Positions 15,985-23,882 of a DNA stretch of 64,000 nt are shown piece after piece. A program made the position numbers and the translations under genes. Where the stretch lies: contig NZ_BMRG01000004.1 of NCBI RefSeq assembly GCF_014648515.1, positions 296,886-360,885 of the forward strand, written 5' to 3'. This stretch comes from Saccharothrix coeruleofusca. GTDB lineage: Bacteria > Actinomycetota > Actinomycetes > Mycobacteriales > Pseudonocardiaceae. Each line of letters begins with the position of its first letter. Within the stretch, counting starts at the first letter, position 1. The notes beneath the pieces are model-generated. The model was given only the letters and a program-made list of their open reading frames with translations, ran no database searches and was not told the DNA's origin.

Positions 15985-16758
15985 ATGCCGAACACCGACG
16001 AGGGCCTGGACGGCTTGCGAGTGCTGGTCACCGGTGGCAGCAGGGGCCTGGGCGCGGCTGCCGCGCGTCGCTTCGTCGCCGCGGGCGCGACCGTGCTGAC
16101 GGCCTCCCGCAGCCGGCCCGAGGAGGACGACGGCGCCATCTTCATGCCTGCGGACCTCTCGACGCAGCAGGGCGTGGCCGAGCTCGGCCGCCGAGTCGTC
16201 GACCAGGTGGGCGGGGTGGACGTGCTCGTGAACAACGCCGGCGCGGCCAGCGCCCCGGCGCCGACCCTGAGCCGGTCCGACGCATCCTGGCAGGCGGACC
16301 TGGATATGAACCTCCTCAGCGCCGTGCGCCTGGACCGGGCCCTGGTGCCGGGAATGGTCGAGCGGGGCTCCGGCGTCGTCGTGCACGTCTCCTCGATCGC
16401 CAGCCAACTGCCCCAGCGCACCGAGGCTTCCTATGCCGCCGCCAAGGCCGCGCTCAACACCTACAGCCGTGAACTGGCCACCGAGGTCGGCGCGCACGGG
16501 GTGCGTGTGGTCTGCGTCCTTCCCGGCTTCGTCGTCACCGACGGCGCCACCGCCCACCTCCGGCACATGGCCGAGGAGCAGGGCGTGACCACCGAGGAGG
16601 TCACGCGGCAGATCGTGGACCGCCTGAACGTCCCCATGGGCCGCCCCGGAGATCCCGAGGACGTCGCCGAGATGATCGCTTTCCTCGCCTCCGGCCGCGC
16701 GAAGTGGCTCACCGGGGCGCAATTCCGCGTCGACGGCGGCATCATCCCGACCGTCTGA
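15985..16758 (+). CDS. Classical SDR oxidoreductase
   Basis: A 257-residue short-chain dehydrogenase/reductase. Visible are the cofactor motif TGGSRGLG, NNAG (VLVNNAGAAS), catalytic Ser in VHVSSIAS, Tyr-x3-Lys in ASYAAAKAA, and the C-terminal LTGAQFRVDGG signature. It oxidises or reduces a hydroxyl/keto group using NAD(P). ATG 15985 has GGAGGGG upstream; a longer frame to 15853 would run back through the operator and is rejected. It is probably controlled by the divergent TetR and followed by a broken VOC gene 39 nt later. Confidence 0.88.
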   Translation: MPNTDEGLDGLRVLVTGGSRGLGAAAARRFVAAGATVLTASRSRPEEDDGAIFMPADLSTQQGVAELGRRVVDQVGGVDVLVNNAGAASAPAPTLSRSDASWQADLDMNLLSAVRLDRALVPGMVERGSGVVVHVSSIASQLPQRTEASYAAAKAALNTYSRELATEVGAHGVRVVCVLPGFVVTDGATAHLRHMAEEQGVTTEEVTRQIVDRLNVPMGRPGDPEDVAEMIAFLASGRAKWLTGAQFRVDGGIIPTV

Positions 16759-16797
16759 GCACCGACCAGTACCAGCGCGAAGAACAGGACCGTCACC

Positions 16798-17104
16798 ATG
16801 CCCATCACCCTGAGTTCCGTGATCATCGACGCTGCCGGGATCGAGGCGGAGAGCGCCTTCTGGCACCGGCTGCTCGGTGGCTCGATCCACCGCACGCCGA
16901 CCCACCACTTCATTCAGACCCCCCGGCCTCCCGGTCATCGTCGTCCAGTCCGCACCCGAACACGTCTCCCCGAACTGGCCGGACGGCACCTCCCAGCAGA
17001 TGCACCTCGACTTCGGCGTCGTGGACCTCGCGACCGCCGACCGCGCGGGACTGCGCGGGACTGCGCGGAAACGTCGGTCACCGAACGCGCGCTATGCGGC
17101 ATGA
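16798..17104 (+). pseudogene. VOC (glyoxalase-like) gene, frameshifted and truncated
   Basis: The N-terminus (MPITLSSVIIDAAGIEAESA then FWHRLLGGSIHRTP) is a typical vicinal-oxygen-chelate beta-alpha unit. Sense then moves to another frame: GLPVIVVQSAPEHVSPNW, PDGTSQQMHLDFGVVDL. Reading five instead of six C at 16919-16924 restores continuity. Beyond ATADRAG the coding sense is lost at a short duplication of GCGCGGGACT-like sequence (about 17043-17065), and a stop follows at 17102-17104, leaving about 100 residues of an expected 120-140. It was probably co-transcribed with the SDR gene. Confidence 0.6.
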
Positions 17105-17276
17105 ACGGATACCGGCAATGCCTTCCAAAACGCGCTGCACTCAGCGCCACGGACAATGCCGGATGCGGAGGAATGGGCGGCGCGGCGCCGCGGCGCCGCG
17201 GCATCCGGGCGCAGCCTCGTCGGTCATGTGGTGGCCGGAGCAGGGAGCGCGCCGGGCGGGGCCGGTCTCGGCAAGC

Positions 17277-18227
17277 TCAGCGGCTTACGGCGATCTCCTG
17301 CTCCACGCGTGACAGCTTCTCAGGGTTGCGCACGTGGTAGGCGCCGGTGACGTAGCCGTTCTCGACCCGCACCGCGAGCACGCCGTCGATCTCCCCGTTG
17401 ACGCGGATGAGCAGTCCTGGGCCACCGTTGATCTGTACCGGCTCGACTGACCTTCCTGCGTCGCGTTTCCACCAGCCGGCGGCCAGCAGACGAGCCACGT
17501 TGTCCGCGCCGATGATGGGCCGCAGCAGGGCGTGTTTGACTCCTCCGCCGTCGCTGAGGGCGACGACGTCCGGCGCGAGGATGTCGAGCAGGCTCTGCAG
17601 GTCGCCGGTTTCGACCGCTGATTGGAAGGCCTGGAGTGCGGCCCGGTGCTCGGCGGGGGAACCGGTGCCGCGCGGTCTGCGCGCGGCGACGTGTGCCCGT
17701 GCCCGGTGGGCGATCTGGCGCACCGCGGCCGGGGTCTTGTCGACGGCTTCCGCGATCTCGTCGTAGTCGAGGTCGAACACTTCACGCAGCACGAACACTG
17801 CCCGCTCGGTCGGGACGAGCGTCTCCAGCACCAGCAGCATCGCTATCGAGACGCTCTCGGCGAGTTCGACGTCCTCGGCCACGTCCGGGGCGGTCAGCAG
17901 CGGCTCGGGCAGCCACGGGCCGACGTAGGACTCCTTGCGCCTGTCGAGCGTCCGCAGTCGTTTGAGCGCCTGCCGGGTGGTGATCCGGATCAGGAACGCG
18001 CGCGGGTCCAGCACCGTGTCGAGGTCGACGCCCACCCACCGCAGCCAGGTCTCCTGCAGGACATCCTCGGCATCGGTAGCTGAACCGAGCATCTCGTAGG
18101 CCACGGTGAACAGCAGGTTGCGATGGGCCACGAACGCCTTGGTCGCCGAGTCCATGGCGCGGTCCACGTGGCTGCCACGAGCGAAGGGGCCTGCCGCGTC
18201 CGTCGGTTGCTCGCGTCGTTCGCCCAT
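17277..18227 (-). CDS. ECF41-type sigma factor with SnoaL-like tail
   Basis: A 316-residue extracytoplasmic-function sigma factor. Region 2 (LFTVAYEMLGSATDAEDVLQ) and region 4 (DEIAEAVDKTPAAVRQIAHR) are clear. The C-terminal 120 residues are the SnoaL-like extension of group ECF41, with the group motifs DGGG (LSDGGGVKHA) and NPEKLSRV, which in studied members controls activity in place of an anti-sigma factor. Longer starts up to 18302 are open, but the TGTCACA promoter places the transcript start downstream of about 18266, so ATG 18227 (AGGCGA upstream) is preferred. It is divergent from a carboxymuconolactone-decarboxylase-like gene and an NmrA-like gene, the usual ECF41 partners. Confidence 0.88.
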   Translation of the reverse strand: MGERREQPTDAAGPFARGSHVDRAMDSATKAFVAHRNLLFTVAYEMLGSATDAEDVLQETWLRWVGVDLDTVLDPRAFLIRITTRQALKRLRTLDRRKESYVGPWLPEPLLTAPDVAEDVELAESVSIAMLLVLETLVPTERAVFVLREVFDLDYDEIAEAVDKTPAAVRQIAHRARAHVAARRPRGTGSPAEHRAALQAFQSAVETGDLQSLLDILAPDVVALSDGGGVKHALLRPIIGADNVARLLAAGWWKRDAGRSVEPVQINGGPGLLIRVNGEIDGVLAVRVENGYVTGAYHVRNPEKLSRVEQEIAVSR

Positions 18228-18271
18228 CGCTGGTTCTCGCCTGTTCGTTCGCGACCGTGCCATGTCCATAC

Positions 18272-18298
18272 GATCCCGCCCCTCACCGCTTTGTGACA
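18272..18298 (-). promoter_or_regulatory. ECF41 promoter of the sigma gene: TGTCACA-N16-GATC
   Basis: On the minus strand TGTCACA (18298-18292), 16 nt, then GATC (18275-18272). ECF41 promoters are reported as TGTCACA-N16-CGTC, so the -35 and the spacing match fully and the -10 partly. Supports autoregulation. Confidence 0.65.
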
Positions 18299-18332
18299 CC
18301 AACTATCGGTGGCCCCCGTCACATGGCCGAAC

Positions 18333-18359
18333 TGTCACAGGGAGCAGGTCACCGGGATC
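18333..18359 (+). promoter_or_regulatory. ECF41 promoter of the target operon: TGTCACA-N16-GATC
   Basis: TGTCACA (18333-18339), 16 nt, then GATC (18356-18359). It has the same -35, spacer length and -10 as the sigma gene's own promoter on the other strand. It lies 46 nt before the start of the carboxymuconolactone-decarboxylase-like gene. Confidence 0.65.
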
Positions 18360-18404
18360 TCTTGCTCGTCACAACGCGACACCACGAGTGAGGAAGTCCT
18401 GACC

Positions 18405-18902
18405 ATGTCCACAAGCACGACGACCGACCCGCGGTCGCGCATGCCCAACCCCATCCGGTTCGTCCCAGAGATGGCGGAAGTCGCCGGAGCCCTGCACAAA
18501 GTCCTCAGGAACGATGCGATTCCCCCGGCGACCGTCAGCCTGATGCAGCTGCGCGCCGGGCAGATCCTCGGCAGCACGTACTTCACCGTCCGGGAAACCA
18601 ACAGCCTTCGCGGGCTCGGGGAATCGGAGAAGCGCATCACCGCCGTGGCCACCTGGCAGGACGCCACCTACTTCACCGCCGCCGAACGGGTCGCGCTGGA
18701 GCTCGTGGAGGCTGTCCTCACCCCGAACCCGTCCGGGGAGCGCGTCCCCGACGAGTTGTACGCCAAGGCATCCGCGCACTACGACGACAAGGCGCTCTGG
18801 ACGCTCGTCATGGTGATCGCCCACATCGGCTTCTTCACCCCCGCCGCGCTCATCGCCAAGCCGATTCCCGGCATGCCCCCCGGCCAGAACTACAGCGAGT
18901 AA
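18405..18902 (+). CDS. Carboxymuconolactone-decarboxylase-like protein without the CxxC pair
   Basis: A 165-residue AhpD/CMD-fold protein, all helical (LMQLRAGQILGSTYF, then WQDATYFTAAERVALELVEA). In redox-active members the motif near residue 57 reads GCxYC; here it reads GSTYF, so both Cys are absent and peroxidase or disulfide chemistry is unlikely. ATG 18405 has GAGGAAG upstream. It forms an operon with the NmrA-like gene 15 nt downstream and is the classic target of the divergent ECF41 sigma factor. Function in these loci is unknown. Confidence 0.82.
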   Translation: MSTSTTTDPRSRMPNPIRFVPEMAEVAGALHKVLRNDAIPPATVSLMQLRAGQILGSTYFTVRETNSLRGLGESEKRITAVATWQDATYFTAAERVALELVEAVLTPNPSGERVPDELYAKASAHYDDKALWTLVMVIAHIGFFTPAALIAKPIPGMPPGQNYSE

Positions 18903-18916
18903 GAAGGGCACACACC

Positions 18917-19675
18917 ATGAGCACCACCAAGTTCGCGGTGGCAGGAGCGACCGGGCGGCTGGGCCGCCACGTCGTCGACGTCCTCACCGAACGGGGGCAC
19001 CGTGTCGTGCCGATGTCCCGGGCCACCGGCGTGGACATCATCACCGGTGATGGCCTCGCCGCGGCGCTCACCGGAGTCGAGGTGATCATCGACGTCGCCT
19101 CGTGGCACGGCTCCGAGCAGGAGGCGGCGACCGAGTTCTTCCGCACGTCGGCCCGCAACCTGCAGGAGGCGGGCCAGAAGGCGGGGGTCGCCCAGATCAC
19201 CGTGGCGTCCATCATCGGCGTCGACAAGGCCACCGCCGGTTTCCTCGCCGCCAAGAAGGTGCACGAGGAGCTCCTCCTGTCCGGCCCGCTCCCCGCTCGC
19301 GTCCTGCGGGCCGCGCAGTTCCACGAATTCGTCGGGCAGCTCTTGGACTGGCAGCAGAGCGACGTCGCCTACATCCCGGCCCTGCCCACCCAGCTCGTGG
19401 CCTGCCGCACCGTGGCCGAGGAACTGGTCGACCTGGCCACCGACCCCGGCGCGACCGCCCCTGAAACACCGATCCCCGAGATCGCCGGACCCCGCAAGGA
19501 AACCATGGCCGAGGCGGCCCAACTCCTCGGCGCCCGTCGAGGCATCAAGGTCGTCGGCGTCGGCGGCTCCGGCATACCCGATGCCGAGATCGCCGCCAAC
19601 GGCGGGTTCCTGCCCAGCCCGCACGCCAAGCTCGCAGGACCCACCTTCCAGGAGTGGCTCGACACCCACCCCTGA
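18917..19675 (+). CDS. NmrA-like NAD(P)-binding oxidoreductase (ECF41 partner)
   Basis: A 252-residue atypical SDR. The Rossmann motif GATGRLGRHV is at residues 9-18 and a VDIITGDGL segment follows. There is no classical Tyr-Lys pair, as in NmrA-type sensors and quinone reductases. It is the second gene of the ECF41-controlled operon (15 nt after the previous gene). It may reduce a quinone or other electrophile, or act as a redox sensor; both are inference. A long hairpin follows at 19702-19748. Confidence 0.82.
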   Translation: MSTTKFAVAGATGRLGRHVVDVLTERGHRVVPMSRATGVDIITGDGLAAALTGVEVIIDVASWHGSEQEAATEFFRTSARNLQEAGQKAGVAQITVASIIGVDKATAGFLAAKKVHEELLLSGPLPARVLRAAQFHEFVGQLLDWQQSDVAYIPALPTQLVACRTVAEELVDLATDPGATAPETPIPEIAGPRKETMAEAAQLLGARRGIKVVGVGGSGIPDAEIAANGGFLPSPHAKLAGPTFQEWLDTHP

Positions 19676-19701
19676 ACCGGCCTGCCCTACGGCGCGGCCT
19701 T

Positions 19702-19748
19702 GCCCTTGTTCTCGGAACGCCACGGCCCGAAGTTTCGAGAACAAGGGC
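19702..19748. terminator. 13-bp hairpin after the ECF41 operon
   Basis: A perfect 13-bp inverted repeat (19702-19714 with 19736-19748; arm GCCCTTGTTCTCG) has a 21-nt loop and starts 27 nt after the stop codon. It may terminate the operon, although the long loop also fits a remnant inverted repeat of a mobile element. The following stretch to 20060 holds no gene I can support. Confidence 0.5.
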
Positions 19749-20060
19749 CCCTCCGGACCTTGCGCTCGGGGACTCGGTAGTTCCTCTGAGCCAAACACAA
19801 CGCGATACCCCGACAACTGCGACACCGACGCAACTGCGACAGCTTGACTGTTTACATGACCCTTGCGGTTGTGGTGGCCTGTCCTGCGGATCTCGGCTTG
19901 GCGTCAACGGCTGTACCGCTGCTGTTCAGCCCCGACTACCTGTTCGGGTTATCCGCAGCCGGTCGAAATCTGCTCCCGTATCCGTCCCGCCCGGTCGGTC
20001 GGTCCGGGCGGGACGGAAGCGGAATGCACGACCTCGTGACGCACTTGCCTCGTTGGTCAC

Positions 20061-21233
20061 TCACGGTGAGGACGGTGCCTCGGTGCCGTCGGGTGTGACC
20101 CGTGCGGACTCCAGCATGGCGATGACAGCGTGCAGGGTGTTCCGCGCCCCGTGCTCGACATCCGCCTGCTCCCGGTCGGCGGGGTCCTGCGTCGGGGTGG
20201 CGGGATCGGTCCGGGCCGTGGCGAGGAGGCGGTCGATCAGCTCGCGGTGGCGGTCGTGGGCCCGCTGGAGCCGGTCGGCTCGTTCGGTCTGGGCGCCGAG
20301 CTGGCGGCCGAGGTCGAGAACACGGCGCTCGTGCTGCTCGCGCAGCGCCGCGAGCTCCGCGCGGGCCTGCTCGACGCGGCGCTCGGCGTCGGCGACGGCC
20401 TGGTCGATCCGGTGTGTGGCGTCGGCCGCGGCCTGGGCGAGGCGGTGCTCGGTGTCGGCGCGCAGCCGGTCGGCGGCCCGTGCGGCCTCGTGCAGGCGTT
20501 CGTCGCGGTCGCGGAGTTGGTCACGCAGGCTCTCGACCTGGGCGCGCAGTGCCGCCGCCTGCTCGCGGGCCGCGGCGGCGGCGTCGGCGGCGGCCTGGAC
20601 GCGCCGATCGGCGGTGGCGGTGATGTCGGTGACCGTGGCCGCTGCGGTGGCGGCGGCCTGGTCGGCCTGCTCACGGGCGGCGTCGCGTTCGGCGCGCAGG
20701 CGTTCCTGAGCGCGCAGGGCGTCCTGGGTGGCCTGTTCAGCGGTGTCGCGGGCGCGCAGCGCCTCGGTGCGCTGGGCGCGGGCCTGCCGAGCCTGGTCGA
20801 GGGCGTCGTCGCGGGCGACCTCGGCGGCCAGGGCGCGCTGGTCGGCCTGCTCGCGGGCGGCCGTGGCCTGCTCGGCGGCCTGCTCGGCGCGTTCGACGCG
20901 GGCGATGAGGTCGTCCCGCAGCGTAGTGAGCAGGGTACGGGCGCCTTGGGCGGACTCGACGAGGTCCTGCAGGGGTTCCCAGGCCTCGTCGAGGTGTCCG
21001 GCCAGTTCGACCACGCTCTGGCGCAGCGCGGCGGGCCCGCCGGCGGTGTCCGCCGCGCGGGCGGCGATCCGCTCGGCGCGGGCGCGGGCCGCGCAGTCGC
21101 GCTGGTCGGGCGGGCAGTAGCGGGGCGGGCGCCCAGTGGGTTTGCGGGCGGTCACCGGACGCCCGCAGTGGGCGCACGGGCGGGTTCGGGGCTCCGGGGC
21201 GGGCGTCACCTGCGGCTCTGCGGCGTTCATCAT
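20061..21233 (-). CDS. Long coiled-coil protein with N-terminal zinc-finger-like Cys cluster
   Basis: A 390-residue protein. Residues 18-50 carry CAHCG ... RYCPPDQRDC, a possible zinc knuckle for DNA binding. From about 65 to 340 it is an almost unbroken Ala/Arg/Glu-rich coiled coil. Its composition resembles plasmid KfrA-type proteins, but I do not recognise the exact family. It is typical cargo of actinomycete mobile elements. A shorter broken relative lies at 30190-30610, so these may have been element borders. Three palindromes and a dif-like site are upstream, hinting at self-binding or a partition/integration role. Start is ATG at 21233 or the next codon. Confidence 0.7.
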   Translation of the reverse strand: MMNAAEPQVTPAPEPRTRPCAHCGRPVTARKPTGRPPRYCPPDQRDCAARARAERIAARAADTAGGPAALRQSVVELAGHLDEAWEPLQDLVESAQGARTLLTTLRDDLIARVERAEQAAEQATAAREQADQRALAAEVARDDALDQARQARAQRTEALRARDTAEQATQDALRAQERLRAERDAAREQADQAAATAAATVTDITATADRRVQAAADAAAAAREQAAALRAQVESLRDQLRDRDERLHEAARAADRLRADTEHRLAQAAADATHRIDQAVADAERRVEQARAELAALREQHERRVLDLGRQLGAQTERADRLQRAHDRHRELIDRLLATARTDPATPTQDPADREQADVEHGARNTLHAVIAMLESARVTPDGTEAPSSP

Positions 21234-21255
21234 CCGATCATGCTAGCCGAGTTTA

Positions 21256-21294
21256 CGTTTCTAGAAACGACAACACGCCACTGTTTCCGGAAAC
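21256..21294. promoter_or_regulatory. Two GTTTC-NN-GAAAC palindromes upstream of the coiled-coil gene
   Basis: CGTTTCTAGAAACG (21256-21269) and GTTTCCGGAAAC (21283-21294) share the arms GTTTC/GAAAC, with centres 26 bp apart. CGAGAACTCG directly after (21294-21303) is a weaker third dyad. Placed 23-60 nt upstream of the start codon, they look like operators for an autoregulator. Confidence 0.55.
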
Positions 21295-21312
21295 GAGAAC
21301 TCGCCTGGCGAT

Positions 21313-21344
21313 GTTGCCGAGATAAGTGACATTATGTCGGCAAC
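21313..21344. repeat. dif-like 32-bp palindrome, putative recombinase core site
   Basis: Outer arms GTTGCCGA (21313-21320) and TCGGCAAC (21337-21344) and inner arms ATAA/TTAT pair perfectly; only one of 13 arm positions mismatches, around a 6-nt centre (GTGACA). Two 11-13-bp arms with a 6-bp spacer is the form of Xer/dif and other tyrosine-recombinase core sites. The ACATTATGTC part resembles the XerD half of actinobacterial dif as I recall it. A second copy was not found in the window. Confidence 0.5.
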
Positions 21345-21425
21345 GTGTGCTAAAGCGAATCTCGATGATGGTGTGGGCCGGACGGGTGCCGTCGCAGGAC
21401 TAGGAGGTCGTCACCGTGACGAAAG

Positions 21426-22435
21426 GTGGTGGTGTCCTTTGATGGACCTATCACAGCCTTCTTCTCGCCGAGTCCCGGCAGAGGCAGACGTCCAAGGTCG
21501 TTGCCCCGGCGGGTCCGCGTCGCGGGTGACGGCCTGGCCGGGTGCGACCGCCTGGGTTCGCGGAGTGCCACGCGGCCATGGCCGCGCACCGCGGGCCGGC
21601 TCACCCATGTGGGCTTGCAGGCCGGTTATCCCGTCGACGACATCGTGGCCTTCACGGACAACGAGGGGTTCATCGCCGTACAGGTGAAGAAAGGCCTCAA
21701 GCTCGGCCGGACAGAGAAGTCCCCGCTGGGACAGGCGCTCGAGCAGGCGGTTCGGATGTTCCGTCGGAAACCGCCTGGCGCGGCAGCGGAATCGGGAACG
21801 GAACGGGAGTAGTGGAACCCGACGATCGACCACATCGTGATCGCGACCGACACGGATGCTCCCGAACCGGTCCGTCGCCACCTGGTGACCGTGGTCAACC
21901 GGCTCGCGACGGTGCCCCCCTTCCTCCGGCGAGGAGCAACTGGCCAACAGCGCGGGCGAGCGGACGGCGCTGGCGGTCTTCACCGGGCACGTACGACGAC
22001 TGTGGCGACAGCAGGTCGGCTCGGAGATCGCGCGAGGATCTTCGCGCATTCTGTTCGGTGCTGCGGGTGATGGCGTTCGACCTCCAGCCGGGCGGACGGG
22101 ACCCGCAGACCGTGCACGCCATGCTGGGCAGGACGATGGTCGATGCCTCCCAGGTCGACACAGCCTGGCGCAGTCTGCTGGTGACCTGCGAAAACCTGTC
22201 GACCGACCGAACATTCACCAACGCCCAGGAGCTGCGCGGCGAGCTTGCCGCCGACGAACTCGAATGCCGCCCACAGTGCGCTGCGCGACCGGCTCGCCGA
22301 AGCCGACAAGCTGTCGAAGTCCGACGCGCGGACCGCCCAGCGGTACAAGTCGGTAATGGCCGACCTGCAGGCGGACGGCTACCTCCGCCAGGCCGCCAGC
22401 CTGCAGCCGCAACTGACGCGGACACTGCGGGCGAG
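21426..22435 (+). pseudogene. Decayed PD-(D/E)xK-like nuclease region of a STAND-type defence gene
   Basis: Coding sense is spread over three frames. Segment 1 (about 21600-21780) reads GYPVDDIVAFTDNEGFIAVQ then VKKGLKLGRTEKSPLG, fitting a nuclease core with Asp and Q-x-K. An in-frame TAG at 21810 is followed in the same frame by WNPTIDHIVIATDTDAPEPV. A C-rich site near 21918 shifts the frame to EEQLANSAGERTALAVFTGH. Another shift near 22035 leads to EDLRAFCSVLRVMAFDLQPG and so on. This order is typical of the N-terminal part of large actinomycete ATPase defence proteins. The ATPase part is missing because IS30-derived sequence follows directly. It is a clear relic with one stop and at least two frameshifts. 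Confidence 0.55.
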
Positions 22436-22439
22436 CGGA

Positions 22440-22784
22440 CAGCACGACGCCGCGATGCGCGCGGCCGTCGGCGATCTCCCATCCTCGATCAAACGGTCGT
22501 TGACCTGGGACTGCGGCTCTGATATGGCCCTGCACAAGCAGGTGGCCGCCACCGGACTGCCGGTGTACTTCGCCCACCCGCACTCACCCTGGGAACGCGG
22601 CAGCAACGAGAACCTCAACCGCATCGTGCGCGAGTTCCTGCCCACGGGCGTCGACATCCCCTCCGACCCGCTACCTCGCCGCCATCGCCGCCGAGATCAA
22701 CGACCGACTCGTAAGATCCACGACTGGAGAAAACCCAGCGAGGTATCCACCGAACTCCTCGAAGCGGATGCTTCCACCGCCTAA
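22440..22784 (+). mobile_element. IS30-family transposase C-terminal remnant
   Basis: The translated segment SLTWDCGSDMALHKQ, VYFAHPHSPWERGSNENLNR, IVREFLPTGVDIP is the C-terminal catalytic part of IS30 transposases, with the second Asp (TWD), the SPWERGSNEN block and its Glu. A frameshift near 22670 separates it from YLAAIAAEINDR, and the end KIHDWRKPSEV returns to the first frame. The N-terminal half is absent and the fragment is joined in frame to the preceding relic, so it marks the insertion that broke that gene. Confidence 0.75.
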
Positions 22785-23380
22785 ACTCGCCAACAGGTCG
22801 CTGACCAGGTGATTCGGCGGTTTTGTTGGGAACCTCGGTTATTGGAAGTTGCGGAGTCCGACATCACGGGCGTGGGTCCGTTGGGCTCATGGGATGGGCC
22901 GGGTTCGCCGGGCGTGGACCGGGAACCTCCCATCCAGCGCGGACAGCGGCACTGGTTACAGGGTCTATGATCCGTCGATGCCCTCGCCCCGCACTGGTTC
23001 AGTTCCCCGCGTTCCGGTACCACGAAGCCTCTCGGGAGAGTGCGAACAACGCGATGATGACGCTCCTGGTGGGCGTCCAGGTGCCGACGTAGTTCCTTGA
23101 ACTCACCCGTGACTCGCCTCGGCAACTGTCGGAGGTCTTCCCTGCGATCCCTCACGTCGAACGGTTCGACCTGCGTCCGACCGTGTGAGGTAACTGGCCG
23201 AACCAGTTAGGCCGCCACCCGTGCCTCGACCTTCTGATGCTCCGACGATCCGCTGCTGAAGCCGTCGGCGGAGCAGCCTGGATCAGGTGCTCCGCCGACG
23301 GCGACGATCTACTAGAACCCGGACCAAGCGGGGGCGTGGCCACCTCGGCGAGCGCGTGACGGTCCCCTGCCAGGGCTCTG
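22785..23380. other. Non-coding or decayed interval
   Basis: About 600 nt between the IS30 remnant and a secreted-protein gene. Short open frames exist on both strands, but none is recognisable and none has a convincing ribosome-binding site. Base composition is lower in GC than the core regions. Confidence 0.4.
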
Positions 23381-23815
23381 CTAATAAGTTCCTGTGCAGG
23401 TCCCGCCACCAACCGGCGTGCAGGCGTAGGCGAACAGGCCTGCGTCGTTGACCATGCCGGTGAATGTGGTGGTGGAACCGATGGGGATCGCCTTCCAGTA
23501 CTCAGTTCCGCTGCTGCTATGGACGGACACATAGTCGCCGCCGACGCCGTTGCGGATGCGCCCCCACGCCGCTCGACAGGTCGGGCTGTAGCGCAGCTCG
23601 ATCACCCTGCCTGAGATCGTCTTGCTCTTGGCGGTGATGGCATCGGAAGCGCACCCGGTCTTGTCCGGCCACTGTCCCGTGCAGGAGGACGCATAGCAGG
23701 TGGCCGCAGCCCCAATGGGCAGGTGACCGTCGTTTTCCGCGGAGGCCGAGGGAGTGGACGCCAATGCAGCCAGTGTCGCACCGGCGAGCGTCAGAGCGCC
23801 AAAAAGTTTACGCAT
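23381..23815 (-). CDS. Secreted DUF2690-type protein
   Basis: A 144-residue protein with a Sec signal peptide (KLFGALTLAGATLAALASTP, cleavage near SASA). The mature part has the DUF2690 pattern: CYASSCTGQWPDKTGCASDA, then IELRYSPTCRAAWGRI, with six Cys that could form disulfides. Function unknown. ATG 23815 is chosen, with AAGGAAA upstream; a TTG one codon earlier is possible. It is isolated among insertion-sequence remnants. Confidence 0.75.
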   Translation of the reverse strand: MRKLFGALTLAGATLAALASTPSASAENDGHLPIGAAATCYASSCTGQWPDKTGCASDAITAKSKTISGRVIELRYSPTCRAAWGRIRNGVGGDYVSVHSSSGTEYWKAIPIGSTTTFTGMVNDAGLFAYACTPVGGGTCTGTY

Positions 23816-23882
23816 CAAAATTTCCTTCCACTAAGGGATGTCACGTAACTCGTCTTGTGCTGAGGGCCGAGCGCTTCCCGGT

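Noticed and set aside
17159-17208. CCGGATGC...GCATCCGG hairpin as a designed terminator of the VOC relic or sigma gene
   Set aside because: Only 8 bp with a 34-nt GC-rich loop; too weak to call as a terminator on sequence alone.
19844-20098. 84-residue plus-strand frame with a hydrophobic start
   Set aside because: Only the first 25 residues look hydrophobic; the remainder is low-quality coding sequence antisense to the end of the coiled-coil gene.
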